A model generated the notes under the pieces. The model had not been told where the DNA came from. It saw only the letters and a list, made by a program, of their open reading frames with translations, and ran no database searches. From assembly GCF_029623395.1 (NCBI RefSeq), contig NZ_JAPYKK010000015.1, positions 25,654 through 89,653 of the forward strand: a stretch of 64,000 nucleotides of DNA, read 5' to 3'. The translations under genes were made by a program, and so were the position numbers. Positions 1 through 9,144 of this stretch are shown here, piece after piece (the first letter of the stretch is position 1; each line of letters starts with the position of its first letter). Source of the stretch: Sphingomonas echinoides. Lineage in GTDB: Bacteria > Pseudomonadota > Alphaproteobacteria > Sphingomonadales > Sphingomonadaceae.

Positions 1-101
1 CGACGCATAGCATCAACCCGTATCGAGAACTCGCCTTCGGTCGGGCCCGAAGAAATTCACCATACGGCACACAATACGCTTCGCTCTCAAGGAGATCAGA
101 A

Positions 102-992
102 ATGGCTGACATCGAAACCTCTGCCGTCGCCGGAACAGGGGAACCCACCTTCGAGCAAACCAGTCGCTTCGTGGATACTCCGCGGGGGCGGCTGCACTAT
201 AACGAAGTCGGCAATGGACAACCGGTGATCCTGCTGCACGGCTCCGGCCCCGGTGCCACGAGCTGGACCAATTTCCTTCCGAACATCGGCCCGCTGTCGA
301 AGACGTTCCGCGTGATTGCACTGGACGTGCCGGGGTGGGGGCTGTCGGCCCCCAACGACCCGACGGTCACGCCGATGGTCCCATCAGGAACGTTGGCGGT
401 CCTCGCGCTGATGGATGCGCTGAAGATCGACAAGGCGGCGCTGGTTGGCAATTCGATGGGCGGCATGATCGCGCTGCATTTTGCGGAAACACAGAACGAT
501 CGCCTGACGCACCTGGTGACGATGGGATCGGGGCTGATCACGATCCCGTCGATCTTTTCCCCCGCCGGCTTGTCGGAAGGGATGAAGGTGCTCGTGCAAG
601 CCTATCGCGACCCAAGTCCCGAGAGCTTCCGCAATCTCATCAAGGTCATGGTCTTCGATTCCTCGCTTGCGACCGACGCGCTGTTTGAAGCACGATCGAA
701 GGCGGCCCTGGCCAATCCCGGCCATCTTACCAACTTCCTCAAGATGTTCGCACACCCCGGCGGCGTTCCCGTAACCGGCGAGGCGGTCGCCGCGCTGTCG
801 AAAATCAAGACGCCGGCGTTGTTCATCCACGGTCGCGACGACCGCGTGTTGAGCATCGAGCATAGTTTGCGGCTTCTGAGCATCGTCCCCAATTCGCGGC
901 TCCACGTGTTCAACCGCTGTGGGCACTGGGCGCAGATCGAGCATGCCGACGAGTTCAACGTGCTCGTCGCCAACTTCCTCGCAAGCAACTGA
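102..992 (+). CDS. meta-cleavage product (C-C bond) hydrolase, alpha/beta fold
   Basis: A 296-residue alpha/beta hydrolase of the BphD/CarC type, which hydrolyses the vinylogous 2-hydroxy-6-oxo dienoate made by extradiol ring cleavage. Visible: oxyanion-hole motif HGSGPG (about residues 46-51), nucleophile elbow GNSMGG with Ser118, acid Asp246 or Asp247 in HGRDD, and His275 in RCGHW. The GNSMGG elbow is typical of this subfamily. The ATG is preceded by a good ribosome site (aaggaga). The type I extradiol dioxygenase lies about 460 bases downstream on the same strand, so the two probably act in sequence. I considered an N-formylmaleamate deformylase role (NicD) because of the nic-like operon downstream, but the motifs fit MCP hydrolases better. 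The substrate is unknown. Confidence 0.88.
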   Translation: MADIETSAVAGTGEPTFEQTSRFVDTPRGRLHYNEVGNGQPVILLHGSGPGATSWTNFLPNIGPLSKTFRVIALDVPGWGLSAPNDPTVTPMVPSGTLAVLALMDALKIDKAALVGNSMGGMIALHFAETQNDRLTHLVTMGSGLITIPSIFSPAGLSEGMKVLVQAYRDPSPESFRNLIKVMVFDSSLATDALFEARSKAALANPGHLTNFLKMFAHPGGVPVTGEAVAALSKIKTPALFIHGRDDRVLSIEHSLRLLSIVPNSRLHVFNRCGHWAQIEHADEFNVLVANFLASN

Positions 993-1004
993 CGAGCTCC
1001 CGTT

Positions 1005-1394
1005 GTGCGCGATCTGATCGGCGAACTGGCGACGTTTCGCAACAGCGTCCGGGTGCCCGTCCGCTTCACGCGCGTCACCTTCGATCTGGGGCGCGCGCGG
1101 GACTGGAAAGCCGTCGACATGCTGCTCCAGCGGGAGAACGGCGACACCCAGCGGTGTTCCACGGCAACGTTCAGTGCGCTGTCTGCCGCGGGCGATCCGT
1201 TTGCCGTGTGGCTACGAGCGGCGGATGGCAGTGAGACCGGGCCGTTCATAGCGGAAGCGATCGTCACCGGTATCCCGGTCTCGGCGGATTGCTTCGCTTT
1301 TTCACGACGGGAAGACGGCTTTTGGGAGGGCGTAACGATCACATTTCGCGGCGGAAGCGCCGCGGTTGTTCCTTACGCCTGCGACGCCTCGTGA
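1005..1394 (+). CDS. hypothetical protein (129 aa) between hydrolase and extradiol dioxygenase
   Basis: A 129-residue ORF with a GTG start 12 bases after the stop of the C-C hydrolase, followed about 60 bases later by the extradiol dioxygenase. The position suggests it belongs to the same transcript. No signal peptide, membrane segment or catalytic motif is obvious. The sequence is rich in beta-prone stretches and reads like a small single-domain soluble protein. I do not recognise the family. The GTG lacks a strong ribosome site, so translational coupling to the upstream stop is likely. Confidence 0.6.
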   Translation: MRDLIGELATFRNSVRVPVRFTRVTFDLGRARDWKAVDMLLQRENGDTQRCSTATFSALSAAGDPFAVWLRAADGSETGPFIAEAIVTGIPVSADCFAFSRREDGFWEGVTITFRGGSAAVVPYACDAS

Positions 1395-1454
1395 TGAGCG
1401 GCGATTACCACCGAGTTCAGCACCATCGTCTTTTTCTATAACGGAGAATTGAAC

Positions 1455-2402
1455 ATGAGCAGCAGCGCAACAGCCGTACAGCCGGCTCGGGTCAGTCAGA
1501 TCGGATATCTCGGGCTCGGCGTCTCGAACCTCGAAAAGTGGCGGGAGTTCGCGCAGGAAGTTCTGGGGCTGCAGGACAATGGGGAGTCCGCAAACGGGGA
1601 TCTCTTTCTGCGCATGGACGATTACCACCACCGGTTCATCCTCAGCCGCAACGATGCCGACGATCTGCTCTACGTCGGGTATGAAGTCCAAGACGAGGCT
1701 GCGCTCAACGCGGTAGCGGCGCAGTTGCGTGCCTATGGTATCGACGTTCGAGCCGGAAGCCCGGAACAGACGGCGGCCAGGCTCGTCAGTCGGATGATCT
1801 GCTTCGATGATCCCGATGGCATGGCGACCGAGATCTATTACGGTCCGCTGTTCGATCATGCGCCGTTCGTTTCGCCACGCGGCATCCCTCGGTTCGTCGC
1901 GGCTGAACTTGGGTTCGGCCACATCGTCATCGGCGTGCAGGACAAGGCCTCTTATGTTGACTATCTGACCAAGGGCCTTGGGGGGCGGGTCAGCGATCAC
2001 ATTTCGCTCGCGATTGGGCCGATGACGATCGATCTGACGTTCGTCCACGTCAATCCGCGGCATCACTCCGTCGCCGTGATGGTCTTGCCGGAAATGCCCG
2101 GCGCGCCGCCGCCGAAGCGTCTGCAGCACTTCATGCTCGAAGTTGAAGACGTCGATGTCGTCGGTGCGGCGCTGGATCTGTTCAAGCAGCGTGGCATGGC
2201 GACCGGCGCGTTGGGGCGTCATGTCAACGACCGGATGCTCTCCTTCTACGCAGATACGCCATCGGGCTTCCACGTCGAATACGGGTATGGCGCTTTGCGG
2301 ATCGACAATGAAGACGAATGGACCGTCAAAAACTGGCAGGCATCAAGCTTCTGGGGGCACGGCATGCCGCCGCGGTCTCATCCCAAGCCCGGCGAGCAAT
2401 AA
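1455..2402 (+). CDS. type I extradiol ring-cleavage dioxygenase (VOC superfamily)
   Basis: A 315-residue two-domain vicinal-oxygen-chelate enzyme of the BphC family (2,3-dihydroxybiphenyl 1,2-dioxygenase type), which cleaves a catechol next to the hydroxyls using Fe(II). The metal ligands sit in the C-terminal domain: His in GHIVIGV (about residue 155), His in QHFMLE (about 225) and Glu in HVEYGYG (about 275). The likely catalytic His lies in PRHHSVAVM. A TTG six bases upstream is in frame, but I prefer the ATG at 1455 because the ggaga at 1443-1447 sits 7 bases before it. Its product should feed the C-C hydrolase at 102-992. The aromatic substrate cannot be told from sequence. Confidence 0.9.
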   Translation: MSSSATAVQPARVSQIGYLGLGVSNLEKWREFAQEVLGLQDNGESANGDLFLRMDDYHHRFILSRNDADDLLYVGYEVQDEAALNAVAAQLRAYGIDVRAGSPEQTAARLVSRMICFDDPDGMATEIYYGPLFDHAPFVSPRGIPRFVAAELGFGHIVIGVQDKASYVDYLTKGLGGRVSDHISLAIGPMTIDLTFVHVNPRHHSVAVMVLPEMPGAPPPKRLQHFMLEVEDVDVVGAALDLFKQRGMATGALGRHVNDRMLSFYADTPSGFHVEYGYGALRIDNEDEWTVKNWQASSFWGHGMPPRSHPKPGEQ

Positions 2403-2710
2403 GCCAGGGACGACCAGTCTCGTCGCACCACCCGGACCGAGCTGGATCTGGAAACGGGCGGGAAGCGGACGTAGCGCATAAACTGTTGTGCCGGGTTGCG
2501 GTGCGTTGAGACGTCATTTGACGTTTGACGTGATTGCGACCCGGTTAATTGTTGGGCCGCGTACAGCATTTCCGACGAGCCCTAGCGGTGCCGGGAGGAA
2601 CCACGGCACGCGCGTTGAGCGCGCGTCCGCCTCATCGTTTCAAGCAGGATTTGGTGAGCACCTCGCCCATGCGGTCCTCACCGCCTTGACGGACCGGAAG
2701 CGACCGGTCT

Positions 2711-2723
2711 CCCCCCCCCCCCC
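2711..2723. repeat. homopolymeric tract of 13 cytosines
   Basis: Thirteen consecutive C on the plus strand, about 160 bases before the TonB receptor start and about 60 bases upstream of the GTCCC repeat pair. Tracts this long are prone to slipped-strand mispairing. In other bacteria such tracts upstream of surface-protein genes alter transcription when their length changes. Confidence 0.9.
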
Positions 2724-2783
2724 ACGCAGTTATCCCACATTCTGGTAAATCTTTTCGATCGGACGTGTCGCCAACGCACGCAT

Positions 2784-2809
2784 GTCCCAATCCGGAAAGC
2801 TGGCGTCCC
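2784..2809 (+). promoter_or_regulatory. GTCCC direct repeat pair, 21-bp spacing (TonB receptor promoter)
   Basis: GTCCC at 2784-2788 and again at 2805-2809, exactly 21 bases apart and ending 75 bases before the TonB receptor start. The first copy has the fuller form catGTCCCaa. Two direct repeats two helical turns apart are the usual operator layout for AraC-family activators. The same layout recurs at 14335-14360, 9231-9256 (inverted) and, with one mismatch, 15428-15453. Confidence 0.5.
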
Positions 2810-2884
2810 CGAACATAAAGTCTTTGCGTGAGACCTGACGTAGCATCGGGGCAACCAAAAACGTTAGAACAAATGGGGGGATAC

Positions 2885-5290
2885 ATGAAGTCGAGACTAC
2901 TCGCCACATGTGCGGTCTGTGCCTACGCGCTGGTGTCGCATGGCGCCATCGCTCAAACCACACAACAGAGCACGCCAGTAACGCCCGCGACGCCCGAAGC
3001 CCCGGCCGCTCAGGCGCAGGCGATGGCCCCGAAACCTCTCGCCGCTCCCGAAGCCGGGCTGGCCGATATCATCGTCACTGCGCAGCGCCGATCGGAAAAC
3101 CTGCAGAAGGCCGCGGTCGCGATCAGTGCCGTCTCCGGAGACGCGCTCGTTTCCGCCGGCGTCGTCAAGCCCGCCGATCTGACATCGATCGTGCCCGCGT
3201 TGCAGATCGCGCCATCGGCCGGTTCGTACAGCGTCTTCTATCTGCGCGGTGTCGGCACGCTCGGCGGGACCGCCTTCACCGACGCGGCGGTTTCTTTCAA
3301 CTTTAATGGCGTCTTTATCGGCCGGGCATCAGGCACCAACGGTTTTTTCTATGACGTCGAACGCGTCGAGGTGCTGAAGGGGCCGCAGGGCACTCTGTAT
3401 GGCCGCAACGCAACCGGCGGTGCGATCAACGTCCTCGCAAAGCGACCACAGCTGGGCACCTTGGGCGGCAGCGCAACGCTGGAATATGGCAATTACGATG
3501 CCCTGCGTCTCGAAGGCGTGCTCAACGTGCCGATCGGCGACAAGGTGGCGGTCCGCGCGGCCGTCAACCGGACGCGGCATGATGGGTATATGAACGGCGG
3601 AACCGACGATCAAAACGATCTTGGGGGACGTATCTCCGTACGAGCCGAACCAACCGACACGCTGTCGATCAATATCGTGGCGGATGCCTTCCGCCAGCGT
3701 GGCGTGGGCCCGGGCGGGATCGCGATCGAAAGCGGTGTCGAAGATCGCAACGGATATCAGTCGGCGGAGGGGACGGCCTTCGTCACCAAACAGCCCAATC
3801 TCCTGCTTGGCCGGACGTTCGCGCCGTATTCGACCCAGTCGTTCCTGCGGAACAGTTTCTGGGGTATTTCGGGCACCGTCGATTGGAAAACCCCGGTCGG
3901 CACGGTCACGATTGTCCCGGGTTATCGCGAGTCCAAACTTCGTAGCCTCAGCAGCGCCGTCGGTTTCTACATCGGACCCCGCGAACAGGATCGCCAGACC
4001 AGTCTTGAAGTCCGGTTGGCGTCGGACGACAATCGCCCGATCCGCTATTTACTGGGTGGGTTCTTCTACCGCGAAACCAACGACGTGCCGCAATTCTACG
4101 TCAACCAGCAGTCCAACGTCGTCAATCAGGTCTACCGCCTGACCAACAAGAACGGCGCCGCGTTCGGTCGATTGACCTGGGCCATCACCCCGGAATTGCG
4201 GGTGGGGGTCGGCGGTCGCTACACATCGGAGCACAAGACCCTCGATGGGACGCAGCAAAGTCTGCTCAAGGTTTGCGTGCGCCCGACCACCTATTTCCCC
4301 ACGTACGTTCCCGGATGCCCCACGGCATCGGTTTTTCCTGTGAACTTCGCCGTGCCGACCCCGAATTTCGATCCCACCATCGACGGCACGATCACGGTAC
4401 CGAATTTCATCAACAAGACCGGCGCCAACGCGCAGGGACGAACCTTCAACAAGTTCACCTACCGCGTTGGCGCGGACTGGGACATCACGCCTCGGAACTT
4501 GCTCTACGCGAGCTACGAGACTGGCTTCAAATCCGGCGGGTTCTACCTGACGGCCGATTCCGGGATCTATCAGCCGGAGAATATCGCCTCTTATACGATC
4601 GGCTCCAAGAACCGGTTCTTCGACAACAAGCTCCAGTTCAATCTCGAGCTGTTCTACTGGAAGTACAAGGACCAGCAGATCTCGCACTTCATCCAGGACA
4701 GTTCCGGTTCGACGCAGCTCGGGACCGAGAACGTCGGCCAAGCCGATTATAAGGGGATCGAGATCGAGGCACGCTATCTGCTGACGCGTACGACCGAATT
4801 CAACGCCGACGTCCAATATCTCGATGCCAAGTATAAATCCTTCGTCTACCGTGTTCCGAACCAGAATGGCGGCCAGGGTAATGGGACGGCGTGTGCGAGT
4901 ACGTCCATATCGGCGCTGAGCTACACCGTCGATTGCTCGGGCAAGCGCCCGCCTTATGCGCCCACCTGGACGCTCAACCTGGGGGTGCAACAGACGGTCG
5001 ATATGTCCGATGGTGGTCAAATCGTCGGCGGCGTTCGATCGCATTTCCAGACGCGAACACTGACCGGCCTCGAATTTACCGAAGTGCAGGTCCAGGGTGC
5101 CTATTGGCAGGCGGATGCGCAGCTTGGGTATACCTTCCCGAACAAGCGCATCACGGTTACCGCCTATGCGAACAACATCTTCGACAAGACGGTGTTCACC
5201 AGCGCATTTCCGGCACCGTTCGGATTGTTCAACAGTGCGCTCCTGCGTCCGCCCCAGACGTATGGCGTGCGCCTGGCGGCCAAGTTCTAA
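2885..5290 (+). CDS. TonB-dependent outer-membrane receptor
   Basis: An 801-residue TonB-dependent receptor for active uptake of a substrate across the outer membrane. Visible: signal peptide ending near AIAQ (about residue 20), a TonB box in DIIVTAQRR, the plug domain with PQGTLYGRNATGG, then a beta-barrel finishing in a terminal Phe. The ATG at 2885 follows a G-rich ribosome site at 2875-2880; upstream in-frame starts would spoil the signal peptide. Its place in a ring-cleavage island suggests it imports the aromatic growth substrate or a related compound rather than a siderophore. It appears to have its own promoter region with a C13 tract and a GTCCC repeat pair. Confidence 0.93.
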   Translation: MKSRLLATCAVCAYALVSHGAIAQTTQQSTPVTPATPEAPAAQAQAMAPKPLAAPEAGLADIIVTAQRRSENLQKAAVAISAVSGDALVSAGVVKPADLTSIVPALQIAPSAGSYSVFYLRGVGTLGGTAFTDAAVSFNFNGVFIGRASGTNGFFYDVERVEVLKGPQGTLYGRNATGGAINVLAKRPQLGTLGGSATLEYGNYDALRLEGVLNVPIGDKVAVRAAVNRTRHDGYMNGGTDDQNDLGGRISVRAEPTDTLSINIVADAFRQRGVGPGGIAIESGVEDRNGYQSAEGTAFVTKQPNLLLGRTFAPYSTQSFLRNSFWGISGTVDWKTPVGTVTIVPGYRESKLRSLSSAVGFYIGPREQDRQTSLEVRLASDDNRPIRYLLGGFFYRETNDVPQFYVNQQSNVVNQVYRLTNKNGAAFGRLTWAITPELRVGVGGRYTSEHKTLDGTQQSLLKVCVRPTTYFPTYVPGCPTASVFPVNFAVPTPNFDPTIDGTITVPNFINKTGANAQGRTFNKFTYRVGADWDITPRNLLYASYETGFKSGGFYLTADSGIYQPENIASYTIGSKNRFFDNKLQFNLELFYWKYKDQQISHFIQDSSGSTQLGTENVGQADYKGIEIEARYLLTRTTEFNADVQYLDAKYKSFVYRVPNQNGGQGNGTACASTSISALSYTVDCSGKRPPYAPTWTLNLGVQQTVDMSDGGQIVGGVRSHFQTRTLTGLEFTEVQVQGAYWQADAQLGYTFPNKRITVTAYANNIFDKTVFTSAFPAPFGLFNSALLRPPQTYGVRLAAKF

Positions 5291-5351
5291 GCTGGTTCGA
5301 CGATCGAGACATCAGCCATAACCATCTGATCTGGCTGTGAAATGGGGAAGT

Positions 5352-6407
5352 ATGAATACGAACTTCAAAGTCTCGATCGTTGCCATGGCCACGGCCTTTC
5401 TTGCCTCGGCTGGCCAGGCGCAAATCTCTCCACCACAGCAAACGGCCAAGGAGCAACCGGCCGCGAGCAAGGCCGGTTCGCTCGCGCGGCTGGTCCTGCT
5501 CGGCACAGGCGGGGGGCCGATCGTCCGCGTAAAACGCTCGCAGCCGTCCAACCTCTTGGTGATCAACGGAACGGTCTATTTAATCGACGTCGGGGTCGGG
5601 ACATTGGGCCGATTGGCGGCGGCTGGCTATCAGCCCGCTGAGGTCGATCAGGTTTTCATTACCCACCATCATCTGGACCATGATGGTGGTCTTGCCGACC
5701 TCATGGCTTTCAGTTGCGTCACTGGTCGGAACAACCGTGTAACCGTGACCGGTCCTTACGGAACGGACGACATGGTAAAGGCTGCGAGGGCCTATCTGAA
5801 GGTTCCCTTGCGGACCTTCACCGAACAGAGGATTTCGCCTGGCTGCGATCCCGAGACTGCCTTCGTCTCGACGACCGTATCCTCACCGGGCAAGGTGTTC
5901 TCGGATTCGAACGTGACCGTCTATGCTGCGGAGAACACGCATTATTCACAATTCCCGGCGGGTTCGAACACGGCTGATAAGTCGTACAGCTACCGCTTCG
6001 ACACTGTAGCGGGATCGATCGTTTTTTCAGGTGACACCGGGCCGAGTTCGGCGGTCGCGGCGCTGGCGAAGGGCGCAGACGTTCTCGTGATCGAAGTGAT
6101 CGACGAAGATGCGACGATGACCGCGCTATTGAACAAGAACAAGATGCTCAGCAGCAACCCAGCGCAGGCTGCCGCCCTCCGGGAGCATATGGCGAAGGAG
6201 CATCTCGCACCCAAGGAGATCGGCAAAATGGCCGCGGCAGCCGGGGTCAAGGCGGTGGTGCTGACGCATGCCGTTCCCGGTCTCGATGACGAAGTCACAG
6301 CAGCGGCCTATGTCAAAGGCATCGACACATACTTTCATGGGTCGATCTATGCCGGACGCGATCTGGACGAATTTTTCTTGCCGCAGTTCCAGGGACAGGC
6401 GCGCTGA
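5352..6407 (+). CDS. exported metallo-beta-lactamase-fold hydrolase
   Basis: A 351-residue MBL-fold protein with an N-terminal signal peptide (cleavage after about residue 24, SAGQAQ). The metal motif HHHLDHDGG (HxHxDH) is clear, with later ligands in NTHYS, FSGDTG and LTHAVPG. The architecture resembles ribonuclease-Z-like or lactonase-like MBL proteins common beside aromatic catabolic genes in sphingomonads. It would act in the periplasm, possibly on an ester or lactone form of the substrate. It starts about 60 bases after the TonB receptor and is probably co-transcribed. I prefer the ATG at 5352 over a GTG at 5337 because it opens directly on the signal peptide. Confidence 0.85.
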   Translation: MNTNFKVSIVAMATAFLASAGQAQISPPQQTAKEQPAASKAGSLARLVLLGTGGGPIVRVKRSQPSNLLVINGTVYLIDVGVGTLGRLAAAGYQPAEVDQVFITHHHLDHDGGLADLMAFSCVTGRNNRVTVTGPYGTDDMVKAARAYLKVPLRTFTEQRISPGCDPETAFVSTTVSSPGKVFSDSNVTVYAAENTHYSQFPAGSNTADKSYSYRFDTVAGSIVFSGDTGPSSAVAALAKGADVLVIEVIDEDATMTALLNKNKMLSSNPAQAAALREHMAKEHLAPKEIGKMAAAAGVKAVVLTHAVPGLDDEVTAAAYVKGIDTYFHGSIYAGRDLDEFFLPQFQGQAR

Positions 6408-6446
6408 ACGTAGCTGGCGGGCGGAACTGGTATCGATATCGAGGGC

Positions 6447-6487
6447 GTGGGGAAGGGGGCTAGATGCTCGGACCGTCCCCACCCCTT
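6447..6487 (+). terminator. possible terminator after the MBL-fold gene
   Basis: GTGGGGA (6447-6453) can pair with TCCCCAC (6476-6482) around a 22-base loop, followed by ccctttt. The loop is long and the T run short, so this is weak. It lies between the plus-strand MBL gene and the end of the minus-strand oxygenase remnant. Confidence 0.3.
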
Positions 6488-6497
6488 TTCGCGCACT

Positions 6498-7543
6498 TTA
6501 CTCCCGATCGATTAATGCCTTCAGCTTTCGGCGCGCATGCAGTTGGGGCGTATCGGCCTGAAGCTTGATCTCGGGATACTCGATCCCGCGGGAATCTCAT
6601 CTGAGGGTCTCGCTGATCGCGCGGAGGATCACCTTGTCTCCGGTGAAAACGGTTTCGTCCCGGCCTGCATTGCCGCGATCGCCTCGCTCGGAAGTTTCAC
6701 GTCCCAACCGAAGAGGTAGTGATATCGATATTTGTCCATGCTGATTGGCGTGGTCGCGTGAACGATGCGGAGGGTGTATTTCGATCGTCCCGCTGGCGTC
6801 GGCGCGTCATATTCGATTGTCTCGATGGCGTCGTGAACGGCGGGTGAGACGAACTCCCCTTCGGTTACGAACAAATTGGCAGGACAATCGAGTTCCGGTC
6901 CCGTGATCGCGCAATGCGCGGGTTGGAGCGGCCGATCGACAAATTCGCTGCGGAATTTGGCAGAGGTCGTGGTGGTCTACGCCTTGGGTGGCTTGATCCA
7001 GTCGGTGATGCCGAGCGAACCGATGTGGATGAACCCAAAGTGCGTGAGATCCAGGACATTGTCATGCAGCTGCATATAATTGCCATCCATTTCCAGAACG
7101 CCCGACGCGACGCTCCACGCATCCGAGAGCGCGCAGTCGGTATCGAGCGGCGCGACATACTCGGGGATCCGGGCAGGGTCTCCCATCCACACCCACACGA
7201 ACGGCCCTTCCTCGCGGACGGGATAAGCGTGGACGGCGCAGCCCGACACGATCGTCTTCTGCGACGGGATTTTCATGCATTCGCCATTCGGGGCGAACGT
7301 GATGCCGTGATACGGGCATTGAATGGTATCGTCGATGACACGACCCAGCGATAGTGGCGCCCAGCGATGCGGGCATCGGTCGTCGAGCGCCACCACGTCG
7401 CTATTTCGTCTGCGGTAAAGGACGACGGTTCGGTCCAGCATCCATCGCGAGGTCGGTGCGTGTGTGATTTCCGACCCGAACGCAGCGACCAACCACGTAT
7501 TGCGCGAGTAGTTTGCAGCGCCGCCGGCGCGATGATGGTTCAC
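6498..7543 (-). pseudogene. degraded Rieske oxygenase (VanA / single-component type)
   Basis: The remnant of a ring-hydroxylating or O-demethylating oxygenase of about 345 residues, read from 7543 down to 6498. The N-terminal part is well kept: Rieske motif CPHRW...CPYHG and the iron site in NVLDLTHFGFIH. Three lesions are visible. An in-frame TAG at 6977-6979 follows DWIKPPKA, and reading continues in the same frame as SAKFRSEFVDRPLQPAHC. A frameshift near 6645 moves the reading to ETVFTGDKVILRAISETLR. A second in-frame stop (TGA) follows that; the recognisable C-terminus YPEIKLQADTPQL...LIDRE then ends at a TAA at 6498-6500. Several independent lesions argue for genuine decay rather than a sequencing error. 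Confidence 0.85.
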
Positions 7544-7808
7544 TGGCCAGCTCAGCGAAAGTCTCCCTTGGATCCACGGCGTGCTCGGGATGAAGCTCCG
7601 CGGGAATGGGTGGCTTGGCCAGAGCGACCAACCGCATCTTCGCGCGGTAGCGGCCAGACATACGGTCGCGCGCCGACCGTCGGGACGATACCGTAACCTT
7701 TCGAAGGGGTCGCCGAGGAGGCGACCGGTATTGCCACATCATGGGAGTGAGAAAGTAACGGGCCAATGTCAGCTTGATGCGTGCTGGAAAGTGCGCCGGG
7801 TCCGTCAT
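7544..7808 (-). other. unexplained stretch, possible gene remnant upstream of the Rieske pseudogene
   Basis: On the minus strand an ATG at 7808 follows ggcgag and opens a protein-like start (MTDPAHFPARIKLTLARYF), but the frame then runs on into the Rieske gene region and ends only at 7401, overlapping it out of frame. A second frame ends at 7552, just before the Rieske start. Given the decay next door, this may be a frameshifted partner gene. I do not recognise the family. Confidence 0.3.
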
Positions 7809-7902
7809 AGTGTTCTCGCCAGCTTCAATCTGAGGAGGATAGCATGGTAGGAATTTCGCGTGACGGGGTCGCTCCGCGCTTCGGCCCGGTGATGGCGCAG
7901 GC

Positions 7903-9144
7903 ATGACCGCATTGCAGTATGACGTGCTGATCGTCGGAGCTGGACACGGAGGCGCGCAGGCTGCTGTGTCGCTTCGTCTCGCAAAATTCGAAGGCAGCAT
8001 CGCCGTGCTGGGCGATGAACCGGAGCTTCCGTATGAGCGACCGCCGTTGTCCAAGGAATATCTATCGGGCGACAAGAGCTTCGAGCGGATCTTGATCCGG
8101 CAGCCCAAATTCTGGGAAGAGCGTCACGTGGTGATGCTGCTTGGCCAGCGGGTGGTCCGCGTCGATGCGGAGGCGCATAGCGTCGCGCTGACCGATGGTT
8201 CGACCATTTCCTATGGCAAGTTAATCTGGGCCACCGGCGGCGCGCCGCGACGGCTGAGTTGCGCTGGTCACGACCTGGTCGGGGTCCACGGCGTGCGGAC
8301 TCGCGCCGACGTCGATCGCATGCTGGGCGAGCTTGAGGCGACCCGAGACGTCGTCGTGATCGGTGGCGGCTATATCGGCCTCGAAGCCGCGGCGGTGCTG
8401 TCCAAGACGTTCGACAAACGCGTTACCGTGCTCGAAGCGCTCGATCGCGTGCTGGCGCGTGTCGCCGGTGAGCCGCTCTCGCGTTTTTACGAGGCAGAGC
8501 ATCGTGCGCATGGCGTAGAGGTTCGGCTCAACGCCAAGGTCGGTTGTATCCTTGGCGACGGTCGCGTGAGCGGCGTCAGAATGGCCGACGGCGAGATCCT
8601 TCCCGCCGACATGGTGATCGTCGGGATCGGCATCATTCCTGCGGTCGAACCGTTGCTCGCAGCGGGGGCAGAGGGGGGCAATGGCGTCGAGGTCGATGCG
8701 TATTGCCGGACGAGCCTTCCCGACATCTACGCGATCGGCGACTGTGCGCTTCATGCCAATGCCTTTGCCGAACACGCGAAGATTCGGCTGGAATCGGTTC
8801 AGAACGCCAACGATCAGGCGAATGTCGCGGTCAGGGATATTCTAGGTGGCGGCGAACCCTATCACGCGGTGCCGTGGTTCTGGTCAAACCAATATGATCT
8901 GCGGCTTCAGACCGTCGGCTTATCGATCGGGTTCGACGAGGCGATCGTGCGGGGGGATCCGGCCACTCGCAGTTTTTCGATTATCTACTTGAAGGACGGA
9001 CATGTCCTCGCGCTCGACTGTGTCAACGCCACCAAGGACTATGTCCAAGGTAAGGCGCTTGTCACAGGGCGCCTTGCGCCGGACAAGATCAGACTCGCCG
9101 ATGTCGAGACACCGCTCAAAACGATCGCCCTCGAACTGGCGTAA
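7903..9144 (+). CDS. FAD-dependent ferredoxin reductase
   Basis: A 413-residue pyridine-nucleotide-disulfide-type oxidoreductase like the reductases of Rieske dioxygenase and P450 systems (BphA4/ThcD family). It would pass electrons from NAD(P)H to a ferredoxin. Visible: N-terminal FAD motif [11 protein letters not shown], the family motif [11 protein letters not shown], the NAD(P)H motif [12 protein letters not shown] (about residue 150), the second FAD motif YAIGDCA (about 280), and the C-terminal dimerisation and reductase domain. The likely partners are the ferredoxin at 17464-17658 and the Rieske dioxygenase at 10963-12953. The ribosome site is weak. It is divergent from the degraded Rieske gene. 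Confidence 0.9.
   Translation: MTALQYDVLIVGAGHGGAQAAVSLRLAKFEGSIAVLGDEPELPYERPPLSKEYLSGDKSFERILIRQPKFWEERHVVMLLGQRVVRVDAEAHSVALTDGSTISYGKLIWATGGAPRRLSCAGHDLVGVHGVRTRADVDRMLGELEATRDVVVIGGGYIGLEAAAVLSKTFDKRVTVLEALDRVLARVAGEPLSRFYEAEHRAHGVEVRLNAKVGCILGDGRVSGVRMADGEILPADMVIVGIGIIPAVEPLLAAGAEGGNGVEVDAYCRTSLPDIYAIGDCALHANAFAEHAKIRLESVQNANDQANVAVRDILGGGEPYHAVPWFWSNQYDLRLQTVGLSIGFDEAIVRGDPATRSFSIIYLKDGHVLALDCVNATKDYVQGKALVTGRLAPDKIRLADVETPLKTIALELA

Larger units (their letters stand above)
2403..2884. other. 480-bp leader without gene, upstream of the TonB receptor
   Basis: No convincing ORF lies here on either strand. It holds tandem ttgacg words near 2518-2530, a run of 13 C at 2711-2723, and a pair of GTCCC direct repeats 21 bp apart at 2784-2809. 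It is probably the promoter region of the TonB-dependent receptor. Confidence 0.6.

Noticed and set aside
102..992. The alpha/beta hydrolase as the missing NicD deformylase
   Set aside because: The GNSMGG elbow and the neighbouring type I extradiol gene fit a meta-cleavage hydrolase; NicD proteins carry a different elbow and context.
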